This document shows, one piece after another, positions 62,517 through 64,000 of a DNA stretch of 64,000 bases. Where the stretch lies: NCBI GenBank assembly GCA_009731375.1, contig BJOX01000010.1:988863-1052862 (forward strand), read 5' to 3'. Numbering within the stretch: the first letter of the stretch is position 1; every line of letters begins with the position of its first letter. The DNA comes from Paulinella micropora. Lineage: Eukaryota; Cercozoa; Imbricatea; Euglyphida. The translations under genes and the position numbers were made by a program. The notes beneath the pieces were generated by a model that did no database searches, had not been told where the DNA came from, and saw only the letters and a program-made list of their open reading frames with translations.

Positions 62517-63013
62517 ATGGATCTGATAACAGCGGAGGATGTATGGAGTACATATGGAACTCTTAGCTCATCTTCATCTCCGTCAAAGGTCACAGTGTCA
62601 AGTTTGCGTGCTCGTCCTGCATTCGTATTTCCACCACTTTGCCTGATATTATGTATTTCTTTGCATCTATATGCATGCGTACCTGTGCTTACATATTACA
62701 TGTATGTTGCAGTGGCATGACATGTGAGTGTTTGGCACTTTATCCTTTCTCATTTTTCGAGCAAGGTTCTATCTGTCGAAATTTGACATCCACCTGGGTT
62801 AGGCAGTTAGACAGTTGCTAGTTGCTAGGTGAAACAAAAGCTATTTTTTCTCGATCTGTCGCTACTGTCCATTATCGTTTTCAATTATCTTAGAATTTGA
62901 ATTGTCTCACTTGACAGGTTACATCAATAACAGATCCGCACAAGCCGTCCCAAGATTGGATTTCGCCAAACACACTCCCAGTCGAAGTTGTGGAAGATGC
63001 TTACTTGTTCATG
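62517..63013 (+). CDS. Possible 5' exons of an unidentified gene
   Basis: ATG at 62,517 opens 24 codons (MDLITAEDVWSTYGTLSSSS, then PSK) to a donor AAAG/GTCACA at 62,588. An acceptor TTGACAG at 62,917 then gives 32 codons in the same phase (VTSITDPHKPSQDW, then NTLPVEVVEDAYLFM) to ATG/GTGACT at 63,013. Phase 0 at both borders. No family recognised; no further exon is seen before the repeats. Confidence 0.3.
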
Positions 63014-63480
63014 GTGACTAAGGATTTTGAACTGCATTATTCATATTTTATCTTCCTTACGCAACAATAATTGTTTTTGCGGGAAAAAAAATACTGTTGT
63101 TCCTTGGAACCAGATTTCTTTTGTAAGCTCTTCTTTATTTTTCTCTCGTCTTTTTCTCATTAAACCTTGCTTAAAAATAAATAAATAAATATATATATAT
63201 ATTTTTTAACGCGTTTGTGTAAATAAGTGAGTAAGTCCTGCAATTTTCTACATGTATGTTTGTCTGTCTGCATAAAATTTTACCACCATATCTGGTTGGA
63301 CACAAATGCAGCATGCATGAATTATTCATGCTTTTGCATATATATAAATCTGTTCGCCTACCTACCCACCTACCAACCTATCAAACTGGTAGAAAACTGT
63401 TTTTTTTTTCACACGGATTGTATGAAACCAAAACAAAACAAAACAAAAATCTAGGAGCAAGTAGAACAAAACAAAACAGA
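63014..63480. other. Non-coding, AT-rich
   Basis: Short AAATA and TA runs, CTAC units at 63,356-63,380 and AACAAA repeats. No gene seen. Confidence 0.6.
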
Positions 63481-63529
63481 AACAAAAACAGATGGTACAG
63501 TGATTGAGGGCGAAAGATAGTAGAGTGAC

Positions 63530-63793
63530 AGAGGGAAGAGTAAGTAAGAAAGAGGAGAAACAGAGAAACACAGAGAGAGGGGGGAGGGGGGGAAGAAGAA
63601 AGAAAGAGAGAGAGAGAGAGCGATCGAGAGAAAGAGGAAGAGAAAGAGAGCAAGAGGAAGAGAGAGAAGAGAGAGAGAGATAGATAGATCGGGAGAGAAG
63701 AGAGAGGTATATATGTTTTTGATGATATATATAGAGTATATGTTTTAATTATATATACAGAGGGAAAAAGAGGAGATAGAGAGAAGAAAGATC

Positions 63794-63845
<52 letters not shown>

Positions 63846-64000
63846 GAAATCTAGAGAAAGAGGAAGAGAGAGTGACAGACAGACAGACACCGACAGACAC
63901 ACACACAGACACAGAAACACAGAGAAGCAAGTAGGAAGAAGCAGTACTTCGCAAAACACGAGGCAGGAGTGAGATACGAGAGAGAGAGAGAGAGAGAGAG
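63530..64000. repeat. GA-rich simple sequence to window end
   Basis: GA, GAGAA, GACA and CA units with a short TA block at 63,705-63,760. Continues past the window. Confidence 0.88.

Overview
The window comes from the nuclear genome of a eukaryote. Genes are cut by GT-AG introns, long microsatellites are everywhere, and there are LINE-type and Ty1/copia-type retroelements, tRNA-derived SINEs and short inverted-repeat elements. The exons are GC-rich and the introns are extraordinarily repetitive, which suggests a unicellular alga or another protist with a repeat-inflated genome. I cannot name the species. Thirteen runs of N mark assembly gaps, most of them inside repeats.

Positions 1-39,450 (+ strand) are one gene in about 42 recognisable exons: a homologue of HEATR1/UTP10 (BP28), the large HEAT-repeat protein of the small-subunit processome and t-UTP complex that acts in rRNA transcription and 18S pre-rRNA processing. 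The extreme N-terminus lies upstream of the window. The last codon and stop are at 39,444-39,446, and an AATAAA signal is at 39,821. About 8.5 kb of coding sequence is spread over 38 kb. I assembled the exons by reading phase, GT-AG borders and the order of segments known from HEATR1. Almost every intron is mostly microsatellite: CATA, GTAT, CTAT, GATT, TC, TA, pentamers and trinucleotides. Many introns also carry tandem copies of the neighbouring exon edge together with its splice site.

Within the gene, the intron at 26,020-29,570 holds four copies of a tRNA-derived SINE with (ATT)n tails and a long-TIR MITE. The intron at 31,912-33,973 holds a fifth SINE and a tandem pair of an unrelated roughly 0.5 kb repeat. 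A TA-flanked MITE lies at 21.0 kb, with a relative at 48.6 kb.

Positions 39.9-49.5 kb form a gene-free nest of inverted repeats. The outer arms are near 40.9-41.6 and 48.8-49.5 kb, the inner arms near 43.85-44.65 and 46.86-47.69 kb, and a (TAG)n array sits in the centre. Positions 49.5-54.4 kb are AT-rich and show repeats but no convincing gene.

Positions 54.9-56.1 kb (- strand) hold a frameshifted Ty1/copia pol remnant (reverse transcriptase plus RNase H). Positions 56.7-62.0 kb (- strand) hold a degraded non-LTR retrotransposon with a reverse transcriptase, a CCHC-like site and a restriction-enzyme-like endonuclease. Upstream of these, in the same direction, are three RING-like zinc modules. 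A possible 5' end of another gene (+ strand) begins at 62,517. The window ends in GA-rich simple repeats.
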